A DNA stretch of 16,663 nt from contig CAKUGA010000027.1 of assembly GCA_934654515.1 (NCBI GenBank), forward strand, positions 1 through 16,663, given 5' to 3'. Shown here one piece after another: positions 1 through 6,113 of the stretch; within the stretch, counting starts at the first letter, position 1, and each line of letters opens with the position of its first letter. Position numbers and translations under genes: made by a program. The notes under the pieces were generated by a model. It searched no databases. It worked only from the letters and a program-made list of their open reading frames with translations, and had not been told where the DNA came from. Source of the stretch: an uncultured Collinsella sp. (GTDB lineage: Bacteria; Actinomycetota; Coriobacteriia; Coriobacteriales; Coriobacteriaceae).

Positions 1-13
1 CCGCAGAACCCTA

Positions 14-77
14 CATAAAAGAAAAGGACCCCTTTGCAGAGGTCCTAGTCAATTCAAGGTGGCGGGGAAGGGAATCG
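14..77 (-). repeat. Direct repeat, copy 1: duplicated tRNA-Phe 3' end plus terminator
   Basis: These 64 bases match positions 201-264 at 62 of 64 positions, in the same orientation. Read on the minus strand, the unit holds the end of the T-loop and the 3' acceptor strand of a tRNA-Phe, then a terminator hairpin (AGGACC 25-30 pairs perfectly with GGTCCT 41-46) and a T-rich tail. The rest of the tRNA is missing here: the match stops inside the T-loop and unrelated hairpin sequence follows. Duplicated tRNA 3' ends are typical att sites of integrated elements, but they can also be left by unequal recombination between tandem tRNA genes. The sequence alone does not decide between these. Confidence 0.8.
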
Positions 78-200
78 CGTCCGCGCGCTGCGCGGACGGA
101 CCGCTGCGGCGCTTACGCGCCTTGCGAGCTGCGCTGGCAAACGCTTACGCGTTTACTCAGCTCCGCGCCCTCACGGGGTTCGATTCCATGTGGGGGGCTG
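78..200. repeat. Hairpin-rich intergenic element
   Basis: This segment separates the two tRNA-end repeats and has almost no single-stranded stretch. Visible stems are CGTCCGCG/CGCGGACG (78-85 with 91-98), GGCGC/GCGCC around TTAC (108-112 with 117-121), AAACGC/GCGTTT around TTAC (139-144 with 149-154), and GAGCTG/CAGCTC (126-131 with 158-163) enclosing the previous one. The core CGCTTACGCG occurs in both TTAC hairpins. At the right end, GGGGTTCGATTCC (175-187) is an inverted copy of the tRNA T-arm. No open reading frame is convincing. It resembles a REP/BIME-type interspersed element, but that class is an inference. Confidence 0.55.
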
Positions 201-246
201 CATAAAAGAAAAGGACCCCTTTGCAGAGGCCCTAGTCAATCCAAGG

Positions 247-264
<18 letters not shown>
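201..264 (-). repeat. Direct repeat, copy 2: 3' end of the intact tRNA-Phe plus terminator
   Basis: This is the second copy of the 64-base unit at 14-77. Here it is contiguous with the complete tRNA-Phe gene. The two differences from copy 1 are a T/C change in the terminator stem, which introduces an A-C mismatch in this copy, and a T/C change in the spacer before the tRNA end. Confidence 0.8.
203..233 (-). terminator. Rho-independent terminator of tRNA-Phe
   Basis: On the minus strand the stem formed by 228-233 and 212-217 (one mismatch) is followed by a T-rich run (TTTCTTTTAT). It lies about 14 bases past the tRNA 3' end. The perfect-stem version of the same terminator is at 16-46. Confidence 0.75.
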
Positions 265-319
<55 letters not shown>

Positions 320-351
320 ATTTGAGGTGTGCCTTGTTTCAAGGCTTGATT

Positions 352-379
352 AGTATAACCAAGGACGCGTTCCGGTCAA
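352..379 (-). promoter_or_regulatory. Promoter of tRNA-Phe
   Basis: On the minus strand a -35 box TTGACC (374-379) and a -10 box TATACT (352-357) are separated by 16 bases. This puts the start of transcription near 345, about 25 bases before the tRNA. Confidence 0.8.
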
Positions 380-442
380 CCGAGAATTTCAAAAAAGTTT
401 TTGAGCACAGCCTCGGTTCTTTAAATCGGCACGTCAGAAGCA

Positions 443-730
443 TCAGCCGGCAGCAAGAAGTTTTTCGCTCAGAGCCGCACGGGCAAACTCACTTGGCGTC
501 ATCCCCTCGGCAGCCGCCCGTCGACGAATGGCCTCCTTCATTCCCAGAGGAATCTTGACCGACAGCGTTGCCGTCCCCTCACCTGAGAGTGGGGGCCGTC
601 CATGCACGATCCCACCAACGGTGTGTTCGCCATCCGGAAACTCTCCGCGCTCGTACGACTCGCACCACGCGTCAATCATTTCATCCGTTACAACCTGACC
701 ATTAGCGGCCGTATACGTCTTGCCCATCAT
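443..730 (-). CDS. Ribbon-helix-helix (CopG-like) antitoxin
   Basis: This is a 95-residue protein whose C-terminal part (about residues 55-92: TLSVKIPLGMKEAIRRRAAA, then EGMTPSEFARAALSEKL) has the beta-strand/helix/helix pattern of ribbon-helix-helix DNA-binding proteins. The N-terminal half (residues 5-50, with a GRPPLSG segment) probably binds and neutralises the toxin. The start overlaps the stop of the upstream toxin-like gene (ATGA), with AAGGGG as ribosome binding site. A second ATG follows at once, so initiation could be at either. By family knowledge it would both inhibit the toxin and repress the operon. The RHH assignment is good; the exact family is not certain. Confidence 0.75.
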   Translation of the reverse strand: MMGKTYTAANGQVVTDEMIDAWCESYERGEFPDGEHTVGGIVHGRPPLSGEGTATLSVKIPLGMKEAIRRRAAAEGMTPSEFARAALSEKLLAAG

Positions 731-993
731 CGACCCCTTTGCCGAGCCCGTTCAATCTCCTGCCAAAATTTCTTCTGGACTGGAGACAAGGCATGAATGA
801 TAAGCCACCCACGGACAAGCTCGACCGCGACAAGCTCCACGCTTCGTCCGTCTGGGAGCCATCCAATCGCAAGCCATCTCGGCGGCTCGTCCTTCGACTC
901 GCGACGAATGCACTCAGTAACCGCAAGCCAAGCGCTAAGCACCTGTTTTTCCGTCAGGTGCTTTTTGGCGTTGGGATGGATCTCAACATCCAT
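727..993 (-). CDS. BrnT/RelE-like toxin of a toxin-antitoxin pair (putative)
   Basis: This is an 88-residue protein without signal or membrane segment. It opens with IHPNAKKH and continues with a helix, a strand containing WLAIGWLPDGRSVELVAVEL and a final WLIIHALSPVQKKFWQEI. This layout (HxxAxKH start, GxxxDGRxVEL strand, IIHA near the end) is that of small single-domain toxin-like proteins found beside RHH antitoxins, related to the BrnT/RelE ribonuclease fold. The start at 993 has a GGAGGAG site 6-8 bases upstream. Toxin first and antitoxin second with a 4-base overlap is the BrnTA-type order. Toxicity and RNase activity are inferred, not shown. Confidence 0.6.
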   Translation of the reverse strand: MDVEIHPNAKKHLTEKQVLSAWLAVTECIRRESKDEPPRWLAIGWLPDGRSVELVAVELVRGWLIIHALSPVQKKFWQEIERARQRGR

Positions 994-1018
994 GCATCTT
1001 CTCCTCCATCTTACCCAA

Positions 1019-1048
1019 TTTCGTATGACGAAAGTCCGCTGTCGCCAA
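1019..1048 (-). promoter_or_regulatory. Probable autoregulated promoter of the toxin-antitoxin pair
   Basis: Minus-strand TTGGCG (1043-1048) and TACGAA (1020-1025) are 17 bases apart. A perfect palindrome TTTCGT-ATG-ACGAAA (1019-1033) covers the -10 box, as expected for an operator bound by the RHH antitoxin. The same palindrome lies just past the DUF192 stop codon, so it might also end the Tad transcript weakly, but it has no T-run. Confidence 0.4.
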
Positions 1049-1051
1049 TTC

Positions 1052-1411
1052 TTAAGCCGGCACGCGTTGGAGAGCAGGGGTCGAAATAATGATTGAAGAG
1101 CGCTCTAGTGCGGCCCAGGCGCCGGGGCAGGAGCACATACGCCAGGGACATACGTTTTCGTAGCGCGCGAGGATATTGCCGTCGCGATCGATGAAGGCGA
1201 TGTCGATGGGATAGGCCATAAAACACGTATGGACCGAAGAGCAGCGTGGAAACGCCATGACGAGCGGCAAGCCGTTGGCGGCAACCGGACGCCGTCCCAG
1301 CATGCCGCGCAGGCGCACGACAAACGCCTCCGCCACCGCAAACTCGGCCGGCGTCCAACCCAGCCTGTTGAGTGCCCGCGCGTAGGCGATGTAGGACGAA
1401 ACCGCAGTCAC
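1052..1411 (-). CDS. DUF192 family protein, last gene of the Tad operon
   Basis: This protein of about 119 residues matches the DUF192 (COG1430) pattern: a GMLGR segment near residue 37, then HTCFMAYPIDIAFIDRDGNI (61-80), which corresponds to the family's conserved W-M-K-N-T-x-x-P-L-D-x-x-F-I-D block. The function of DUF192 is not established. I chose the GTG at 1411 because it overlaps the stop of the upstream tadE-like gene (GTGA) and has a G-rich site (GGGGGTGG) just before it. An ATG at 1432 and one at 1516 are alternatives that would extend further into that gene. It has no signal peptide from this start. Four cysteines lie in residues 57-95. DUF192 genes are seen near pilus and secretion loci in actinobacteria, so a role in pilus biogenesis is plausible but unproven. 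Confidence 0.7.
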   Translation of the reverse strand: MTAVSSYIAYARALNRLGWTPAEFAVAEAFVVRLRGMLGRRPVAANGLPLVMAFPRCSSVHTCFMAYPIDIAFIDRDGNILARYENVCPWRMCSCPGAWAALERSSIIISTPALQRVPA

Positions 1412-1884
1412 ATAACCACCCCCGGACGCCATGGGTCGATCGTTACCACGCGCTCGTGCGACAACTGTGCCGGCGCACCCAAAGAAAGACCGGCAATGCT
1501 CAGCGAGCTCGGCCATGGCTCGTAGTGCATGGTGCAGGTATAGGTCCTAAACGTTCCGGATAGGGAGAGCAGGCCACCATCCGATGTCGCCGCGCCTTGT
1601 TCACTCGACACTTCGATCTGCAAGTCATAGCCTTCCATGGCATTCAGAATTTGAGTCTGGACCGTCGCCGAGGCATCGACAGAGCTTTCGTCGCCCTCCC
1701 CCTCCGACGCCACGGCGTGCGCCAACACGATGTCGGGCACCACGCGGTCGAAGCGCGCGACAGCGCTGGCAAAGATCATGACGTTGTACACGATGAGTGC
1801 CAGCACCAGCAAAACGGGCGTAACCACTGCCATCTCCACCGTCGCTTGGGCGCGCTCCTCGCGCAGACGCATGCGGATACTCAT
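1408..1884 (-). CDS. TadE-like pseudopilin (third of the locus)
   Basis: This is a 158-residue protein with a short basic leader (MSIRMRLREERA), then QATVEMAVVTPVLLVLALIV, a type IV pilin-like N-terminal helix with Glu at position 5 after the putative cleavage site. About 120 extracytoplasmic residues follow. This is the TadE/TadF minor-pseudopilin architecture. The start at 1884 overlaps the TAA stop of the TadG-like gene (TAATG), so translation is probably coupled. The reading frame is open further upstream, but that part overlaps the neighbouring gene and has no pilin-like sequence. The role would be initiation or stabilisation of Flp pilus assembly at the membrane. Confidence 0.75.
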   Translation of the reverse strand: MSIRMRLREERAQATVEMAVVTPVLLVLALIVYNVMIFASAVARFDRVVPDIVLAHAVASEGEGDESSVDASATVQTQILNAMEGYDLQIEVSSEQGAATSDGGLLSLSGTFRTYTCTMHYEPWPSSLSIAGLSLGAPAQLSHERVVTIDPWRPGVVM

Positions 1885-3944
1885 TACGACCCACCGCCCA
1901 GAGCGCCAACCAGCGTGGCGACATCGACGGTGAGCGGGATGGAGCCGCCGCCGGGCAGAGGAATCTCCGCAAGCGTGAACACCGTACCGCTGATGGTGCG
2001 CTCGACTTGATACTCCAAGGCTTCGCAAAGCGCCTTGGGATCGGTCACGCCCAGCGGGATACTTCGCAGCTTGTCCTGCGCTTTAGAAAGACCCGTGATG
2101 TCTGAGCCCGGACTCCTAATGACGTTGGCGGTATCGGTCAGCACGGGCTTTCGTAGGCGCAGGTCGCACGGCTCGAGCCCGAGAGCCGCCACGGAAGACG
2201 AGACCGTGTCGCCAAGCCACGATGCAATGGAACCCAGCGCGCCGCTACCCCCTCCCAAGTCATTGATCATCTCGCCCATGAGTTCGTCGGCCGAGCCTTG
2301 GATATCCCCATATCCCACAAGCAGCCGTCCCCAAACATCCATGACGCCGTCGAGTACGCCGGCAACGCCACCCGAGCGCTCCTCCAGCGTCGAGAAAAAC
2401 CGCGAAAGGACGTTGTTTTGCGCTGTCGCATTATCGGGCGCTAGCACCGCGGCAGAAACGGCACCACGGCTGCCAAGCTCGACCGCCGTGTTGAACGAGG
2501 AGTTGAGTTCATCGGGGGTGGTCACATCGCTCGAGACCGCAAAGGCAACCACGCCATTGCGCCCAGGCGGAGCGATGCGCGGTCGTTCGCCCGAAAGCGC
2601 CTTGATGGCCTGGTCGAAGGCATTGCTTGCACGGTCGGCCTCGTCTTCGGTTTGACGCATGAGCTCGAGCTCTTTGTTGCGACAGTCGGCATAGTCCTCC
2701 AGGGCGTCTTTGAACTTGTCAAAGTGGTACTCGAAGCCGTTTTCAATAGAGGTTGAGGGTGCCGCAACAGCACCAAGCGACGAGACGCCAAAATGGCATT
2801 TGCTGCATTTATCCTGTCCGTCGTAATCGGCAACCGAAGCAAATCCGTTCGGCGTTCCTTTTTTATAGTTAGGACAGCTCGTTCCGTAATGCAGATACGT
2901 CTTGCCATCGTTGATGCTGGCTGGCCATGACGCATCGGTATAGAGTTCCGTCGCTCGCACCTCGTCAGAATTGCGAGGCAACAGCGGGATATAGGAAGAG
3001 ACTTTGTCCCCATCTTCGGTTATATATGCGCGATTGACCTCTGTGCTCGCATAGGTGTAAAACGCCTTACGCGCTGCCGACTCCGCCCTCATCTCGACAC
3101 TCGAGCCGTGGGGCTTCTCATTTGTCAGACGCCAATGGTAGTAGTCCTTCGCGCGATCAAGGGCAACTTGGGGCTCCCACGTAACGCTCGATGAGTAATG
3201 CGGATTTTGAACACCGGAGAGATCCGTTAGGCTTTTCGCACGCTCCCACATGCAAGAACAGCTGCCGACCGAGCCCTTGTCAGACCCACCACAATCTGCC
3301 AGCCAAGCACGCTCTTTAGCCTTCGCCGTGTCCTCAGAAGCCTTCCGCAGCTCCTCGGCCGCACACTCTAAATCATCTGATGTGTCTTTAATGGTATCGG
3401 TCGAGATCTCTGATCCTTTGAGCGCAGCGAAGTCAGACTCGGATGTCCTGGGCACGGCAAGCGCCGTACCGGTATAGGTCACACTATCGGTATCCTGCGC
3501 CGACACCGCCTGCGTGGCACGCGCGGCGATCAGATACGGCAGAGCCGTCTCGATTTTCTGTAAGCCTTCCGATGCGCTTTTGGCAAACTTGTTGCGCGTT
3601 TTAATGATCTCAATCCCGGTGTCGACCATATTGCCGGCAACCGGCTCGGCACCCGGGATGAGGATGGCGACCAGGCCCGTCCCGATCGTGGCAAATCCCG
3701 CCAGCCCCAAGCTCAAGATGCTCGCATCTACCACCGTGGCAGCCGTGTGATAGGACGACACTACGTTGGCACCCGCCAGCGCGCCGCTATCAGCCGCCAC
3801 CTGGGTATCCCCGGCACGCGACATGCTCCATATCGCCGCGGTCGACGAAAACAACAATGTGAGCACCACTAGGATGACCACGGCAGAAGAAAGCGTGGTA
3901 TAGGCACCGTCTTCGATAAACAGATCGACACCGGCTCGACCCAT
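1884..3944 (-). CDS. Large TadG-like, membrane-anchored surface protein of the Tad locus
   Basis: This is a 686-residue protein. Residues 1-40 hold a short N-terminus (MGRAGVDLFIEDGAYTTLSS) and a hydrophobic helix (about 20-38), followed by MSRAGDTQVAADSGALAGAN. That last segment matches the N-terminal Q-x-A-A-D-x-x-A-L-A-G-A pattern of TadG and related Tad proteins. A second hydrophobic stretch spans about 75-104. The rest is a large, poorly recognisable extracytoplasmic domain with coiled-coil-like parts (about 190-215 and 420-450). It has ten cysteines, including SCSC (228-231) and CSKCH (380-384, a CXXCH motif). The start at 3944 has GAGG seven bases upstream and leaves a 64-base gap. An alternative ATG at 4037, preceded by GGAGGGAG, would add 31 residues of unlikely composition. 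It is probably a pilus-associated adhesin or tip protein; function is inferred from position and N-terminus. Confidence 0.7.
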   Translation of the reverse strand: MGRAGVDLFIEDGAYTTLSSAVVILVVLTLLFSSTAAIWSMSRAGDTQVAADSGALAGANVVSSYHTAATVVDASILSLGLAGFATIGTGLVAILIPGAEPVAGNMVDTGIEIIKTRNKFAKSASEGLQKIETALPYLIAARATQAVSAQDTDSVTYTGTALAVPRTSESDFAALKGSEISTDTIKDTSDDLECAAEELRKASEDTAKAKERAWLADCGGSDKGSVGSCSCMWERAKSLTDLSGVQNPHYSSSVTWEPQVALDRAKDYYHWRLTNEKPHGSSVEMRAESAARKAFYTYASTEVNRAYITEDGDKVSSYIPLLPRNSDEVRATELYTDASWPASINDGKTYLHYGTSCPNYKKGTPNGFASVADYDGQDKCSKCHFGVSSLGAVAAPSTSIENGFEYHFDKFKDALEDYADCRNKELELMRQTEDEADRASNAFDQAIKALSGERPRIAPPGRNGVVAFAVSSDVTTPDELNSSFNTAVELGSRGAVSAAVLAPDNATAQNNVLSRFFSTLEERSGGVAGVLDGVMDVWGRLLVGYGDIQGSADELMGEMINDLGGGSGALGSIASWLGDTVSSSVAALGLEPCDLRLRKPVLTDTANVIRSPGSDITGLSKAQDKLRSIPLGVTDPKALCEALEYQVERTISGTVFTLAEIPLPGGGSIPLTVDVATLVGALGGGS

Positions 3945-4008
3945 AAAGCCGCCTCGCTTGCGATGGCAGCTCGGACGGTGCGTCAAAACGCGTCTAGACC
4001 AGAAACAC

Positions 4009-4545
4009 TTAATCCCATGCAGCAATCCACGAATCATAATCTCCCTCCAGCCATTCGGGACGCGATTGATACGAGACATCGACCTTGAGCTCAACGTAGC
4101 CGCCCTCGGCGGTACCACCCATAGCCTGCGCAAACGCACCGATCACAGGCAACGGCTTGACCTCGCCGGAAACGGACACGGACGAGACGCCACCCGCACC
4201 GGCCCGGCCAAGCTCGATATCCCACGACAACGGCCCGCCAGCATGAAAGATCGAAACGTTGGGCACTGCGGCAAGTCGGCGGCGGGTGAACTCCTTAAGA
4301 TCGTCGTCCTCCGCCGTCGTCGTGGTCATGAGCCGCGCGGTCTCGGCGGCGGCAGACTCCATGACCGCGCGCGTATAGAGCAGGCACACCGGTTGCAGCG
4401 CGAGAAGGATGAGTGTCAGAAACGTCGGCAGCAAAAAAGCGGCCTCGACCGTAGACTGCGCCCGGTCCTCGCGCGCGGCATCAATACAACGCGATGTCCT
4501 TAGCGGCCGCAGCGGCGTCGATAACCGACGTCGAGGCGACGCCAT
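4009..4545 (-). CDS. TadE-like pseudopilin (second of the locus), start uncertain
   Basis: The core is REDRAQSTVEAAFLLPTF, a pilin-type helix with Glu at +5 after the likely A|Q cleavage site, then about 120 extracytoplasmic residues ending WIAAWD. This is typical of TadE. The start is unclear. The first in-frame ATG (4545) lies inside the upstream tadE-like gene (65-base overlap), lacks a good ribosome binding site, and gives an arginine-rich leader of about 28 residues. No ATG, GTG or TTG lies in frame between it and the pilin motif. An ATT codon at 4483-4485 overlaps the upstream TGA (ATTGA) and has AAGGA about 11 bases before it, so a rare AUU start is possible. The extent given uses the ATG. 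Confidence 0.65.
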   Translation of the reverse strand: MASPRRRLSTPLRPLRTSRCIDAAREDRAQSTVEAAFLLPTFLTLILLALQPVCLLYTRAVMESAAAETARLMTTTTAEDDDLKEFTRRRLAAVPNVSIFHAGGPLSWDIELGRAGAGGVSSVSVSGEVKPLPVIGAFAQAMGGTAEGGYVELKVDVSYQSRPEWLEGDYDSWIAAWD

Positions 4546-4699
4546 GGGATGCCGCCCGCTCAACCAGCGCCGCCAAGCGCCCATCGGTGCCGGCACGCCA
4601 AAGTCCCGCGATCGCCAGCACGATCGATAACAGCGCCACCGTGACAATGGCGTATTCGACCGTCGCCTGGGCAGATTCCTCACGCAGAACATCATGCAT
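4481..4699 (-). CDS. Small TadE/Flp-like pseudopilin (first of the locus)
   Basis: This is a 72-residue protein: leader MHDVLREESA, then QATVEYAIVTVALLSIVLAI, a pilin-type hydrophobic helix with Glu-Tyr at +5/+6, then a short alanine-rich tail. Its size lies between an Flp pilin and a TadE protein, so it may be a second fibre subunit or a minor pseudopilin. The ribosome binding site AAAGGAGGG lies 8 bases before the ATG, the strongest in this part of the operon, which suggests high expression. The gene begins 2 bases after the stop of the unknown gene upstream. Confidence 0.75.
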   Translation of the reverse strand: MHDVLREESAQATVEYAIVTVALLSIVLAIAGLWRAGTDGRLAALVERAASHGVASTSVIDAAAAAKDIALY

Positions 4700-4700
4700 T

Positions 4701-5264
4701 TCACGATCCCTCCTTTGAGTCCGTTGCCTGCGGGCTCAGGCGCACGGCGCGCAGACGACACGAAGCATCGCCAGCATCCGCGGCAATTGTCACCATATCG
4801 ACCCAGCCGCGTCCGTCGCGCACGATGGCGCCCCAAACATTGCCCTTGATGTCGAGGTAGCCGCTCAGGGCCAGCTGCGCCGTGGGCACCTCGCGGTAGG
4901 CGCGCAACAGATCTGCCGCCGCCTCGGTCATCGGTCGGTCCTCGGACCATGCAAGCCGGACCGCAATCGCATTGCCCTCAGGCGAATCCGTCGCAGTTCC
5001 AGACCGCTTGTCGAGCGTCCGCAGAAAGGTTTGCGCCGTGACGGCGACATCCGAATCGTCCGCATCTCGCATCTCATCTTTTTGAGACGCCACCGCCGAA
5101 TCTGAGCCCAAATCGGAGGCGGTCCCAGGACGCTGCTGCCGCGCGGCGTTAAGCCCCCAAAGCACCGCCGCTATCGCCACGGCCAGGCAAGCAAACACCA
5201 GCAGCACCCCGATGGGGCGCTCGACCTCTACAGGCTGTTGATGCCCTCGCTGATAGCGTTCCAT
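4701..5264 (-). CDS. Membrane-anchored protein of unknown function in the Tad operon
   Basis: I do not recognise this 187-residue protein. Visible features are a short N-terminal cytoplasmic part, one transmembrane helix at about residues 18-38 (IGVLLVFACLAVAIAAVLWG), an acidic and serine-rich linker (45-75), and a small folded domain (about 76-180) with alternating strands such as LALSGYLDIKGNVWGAIV and GWVDMVTIAAD. The domain should lie outside the membrane. The start at 5264 overlaps the end of flp by 37 bases. Its place between the major pilin and the pseudopilins suggests an assembly or accessory role. The domain pattern resembles small beta-rich accessory domains, but no family can be named. 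Confidence 0.65.
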   Translation of the reverse strand: MERYQRGHQQPVEVERPIGVLLVFACLAVAIAAVLWGLNAARQQRPGTASDLGSDSAVASQKDEMRDADDSDVAVTAQTFLRTLDKRSGTATDSPEGNAIAVRLAWSEDRPMTEAAADLLRAYREVPTAQLALSGYLDIKGNVWGAIVRDGRGWVDMVTIAADAGDASCRLRAVRLSPQATDSKEGS

Positions 5265-5461
5265 AGATCTTGGACCTTGCCCTTAAATGCGACGATGGCG
5301 ATAATCGCGATCACCACAAGCACGCCGACCAAGATGGCATACTCGGTGGTACCCTGTGCACTCTCCTCCTGCAATAGTTCCTTGGCGCGCTGACGAACAT
5401 GTGCCGCCCGGCAAAACGCCCAGCCCTGGACCTTGCCAGCAGCGTCAGTCATCGTGTTCAT
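5228..5461 (-). CDS. flp: Flp-type pilin, major fibre subunit
   Basis: This is a 77-residue protein with an unusually long leader of about 35 residues, then QGTTEYAILVGVLVVIAIIA, the Flp hydrophobic core with the Glu-Tyr pair that defines the Flp family, and the tail GKVQDLWNAISEGINSL typical of Flp proteins. Processing by a prepilin peptidase would be at A|Q, giving a mature pilin of about 42 residues. No such peptidase is encoded in the window. The site GGGAGG lies 5 bases before the ATG. The gene starts 10 bases after the tadC stop. The product assembles into the Tad pilus used for adhesion. Confidence 0.9.
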   Translation of the reverse strand: MNTMTDAAGKVQGWAFCRAAHVRQRAKELLQEESAQGTTEYAILVGVLVVIAIIAIVAFKGKVQDLWNAISEGINSL

Positions 5462-5471
5462 GTATTCCTCC

Positions 5472-6113
5472 CTACATCATCCCGCCTGCTCCCAGCAGCG
5501 GGCCCAATATGGACAGAAGCAACGCCGGCAAGATGAGCGTGCCGGTGGGAATCAGCAGCTTGACGGGCGCACGCTCGATCTCGCGCTCGACCGCGGCGCG
5601 ATGAGCCGCACGGATCTCGCGACTTTGAGCGGCCAGCGTCTCGGCAAGTGGGGCACCCAGGGCGAGCGCCTGCCCCACCGTGATGGCAAAGGTCTCGAGC
5701 GCTCGCACGTCCAGGTCGCGCGCGGCGGCCAACAACTCGTCCTCACGCGTGCCCACGCCCACCTGCCACGCCATACAGGCGCGCTCAAGGCGAAGAGCCA
5801 GCACTGACCGGCGGTTGGCGCAGAAAATCTCAAGCGCCGCATCAAACGAAAGACCGGCCGAAAGACCCAAGCGCACAACATCGATCATCTCGGACACTTC
5901 GCCGAGCGACACTCGCGCCGGGCCGCCCGCTCCAAACGCGCCCTTCACTCGCGCGGTCAAAGCATCGACCACCGAGCGACCCGCGGCAGCGACCAGCACC
6001 GCCTCGCGCTTGCAGGCCCCTGCGATCTTGCGTGCATCCGCCCGATCCAAACCCGTCGCGACAAATACACTCAGGGCGCACAGGCAAGCCGCAACTGCAA
6101 CCGGGGCGCTCAT
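5472..6113 (-). CDS. tadC: TadC-like pilus assembly membrane protein (T2SSF domain)
   Basis: This is a 213-residue protein. It has an N-terminal transmembrane helix (MSAPVAVAACLCALSVFVAT), a cytoplasmic helical T2SSF domain with the typical SEMIDVVRLGLSAGLSFDAA segment and VGQALALGAPLAETLAAQS, and C-terminal hydrophobic segments (KLLIPTGTLILPALLLSILG). With TadB it forms the inner-membrane platform driven by TadA. The ATG at 6113 overlaps the tadB stop by four bases (ATGA), so I prefer it to longer in-frame starts inside tadB. It is shorter than many TadC proteins but has the complete domain. Confidence 0.87.
   Translation of the reverse strand: MSAPVAVAACLCALSVFVATGLDRADARKIAGACKREAVLVAAAGRSVVDALTARVKGAFGAGGPARVSLGEVSEMIDVVRLGLSAGLSFDAALEIFCANRRSVLALRLERACMAWQVGVGTREDELLAAARDLDVRALETFAITVGQALALGAPLAETLAAQSREIRAAHRAAVEREIERAPVKLLIPTGTLILPALLLSILGPLLGAGGMM

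Noticed and set aside
378..418. Inverted repeat AACCGAG/CTCGGTT with an inner TCAAAAA/TTTTTGA as terminator of the toxin-antitoxin pair
   Set aside because: The T-run is inside the stem rather than after it, and the outer arm overlaps the -35 box of the tRNA promoter, so a terminator call is not supported. It could still be an operator.
1433..1516. Longer start of the DUF192 gene at 1516
   Set aside because: The extra residues lie entirely inside the tadE-like gene and precede the conserved domain without a ribosome binding site.
2035..2655. 206-codon plus-strand frame inside the TadG-like gene
   Set aside because: It is a Ser/Pro/Arg-rich shadow of the minus-strand coding sequence without a supporting ribosome binding site or motif.
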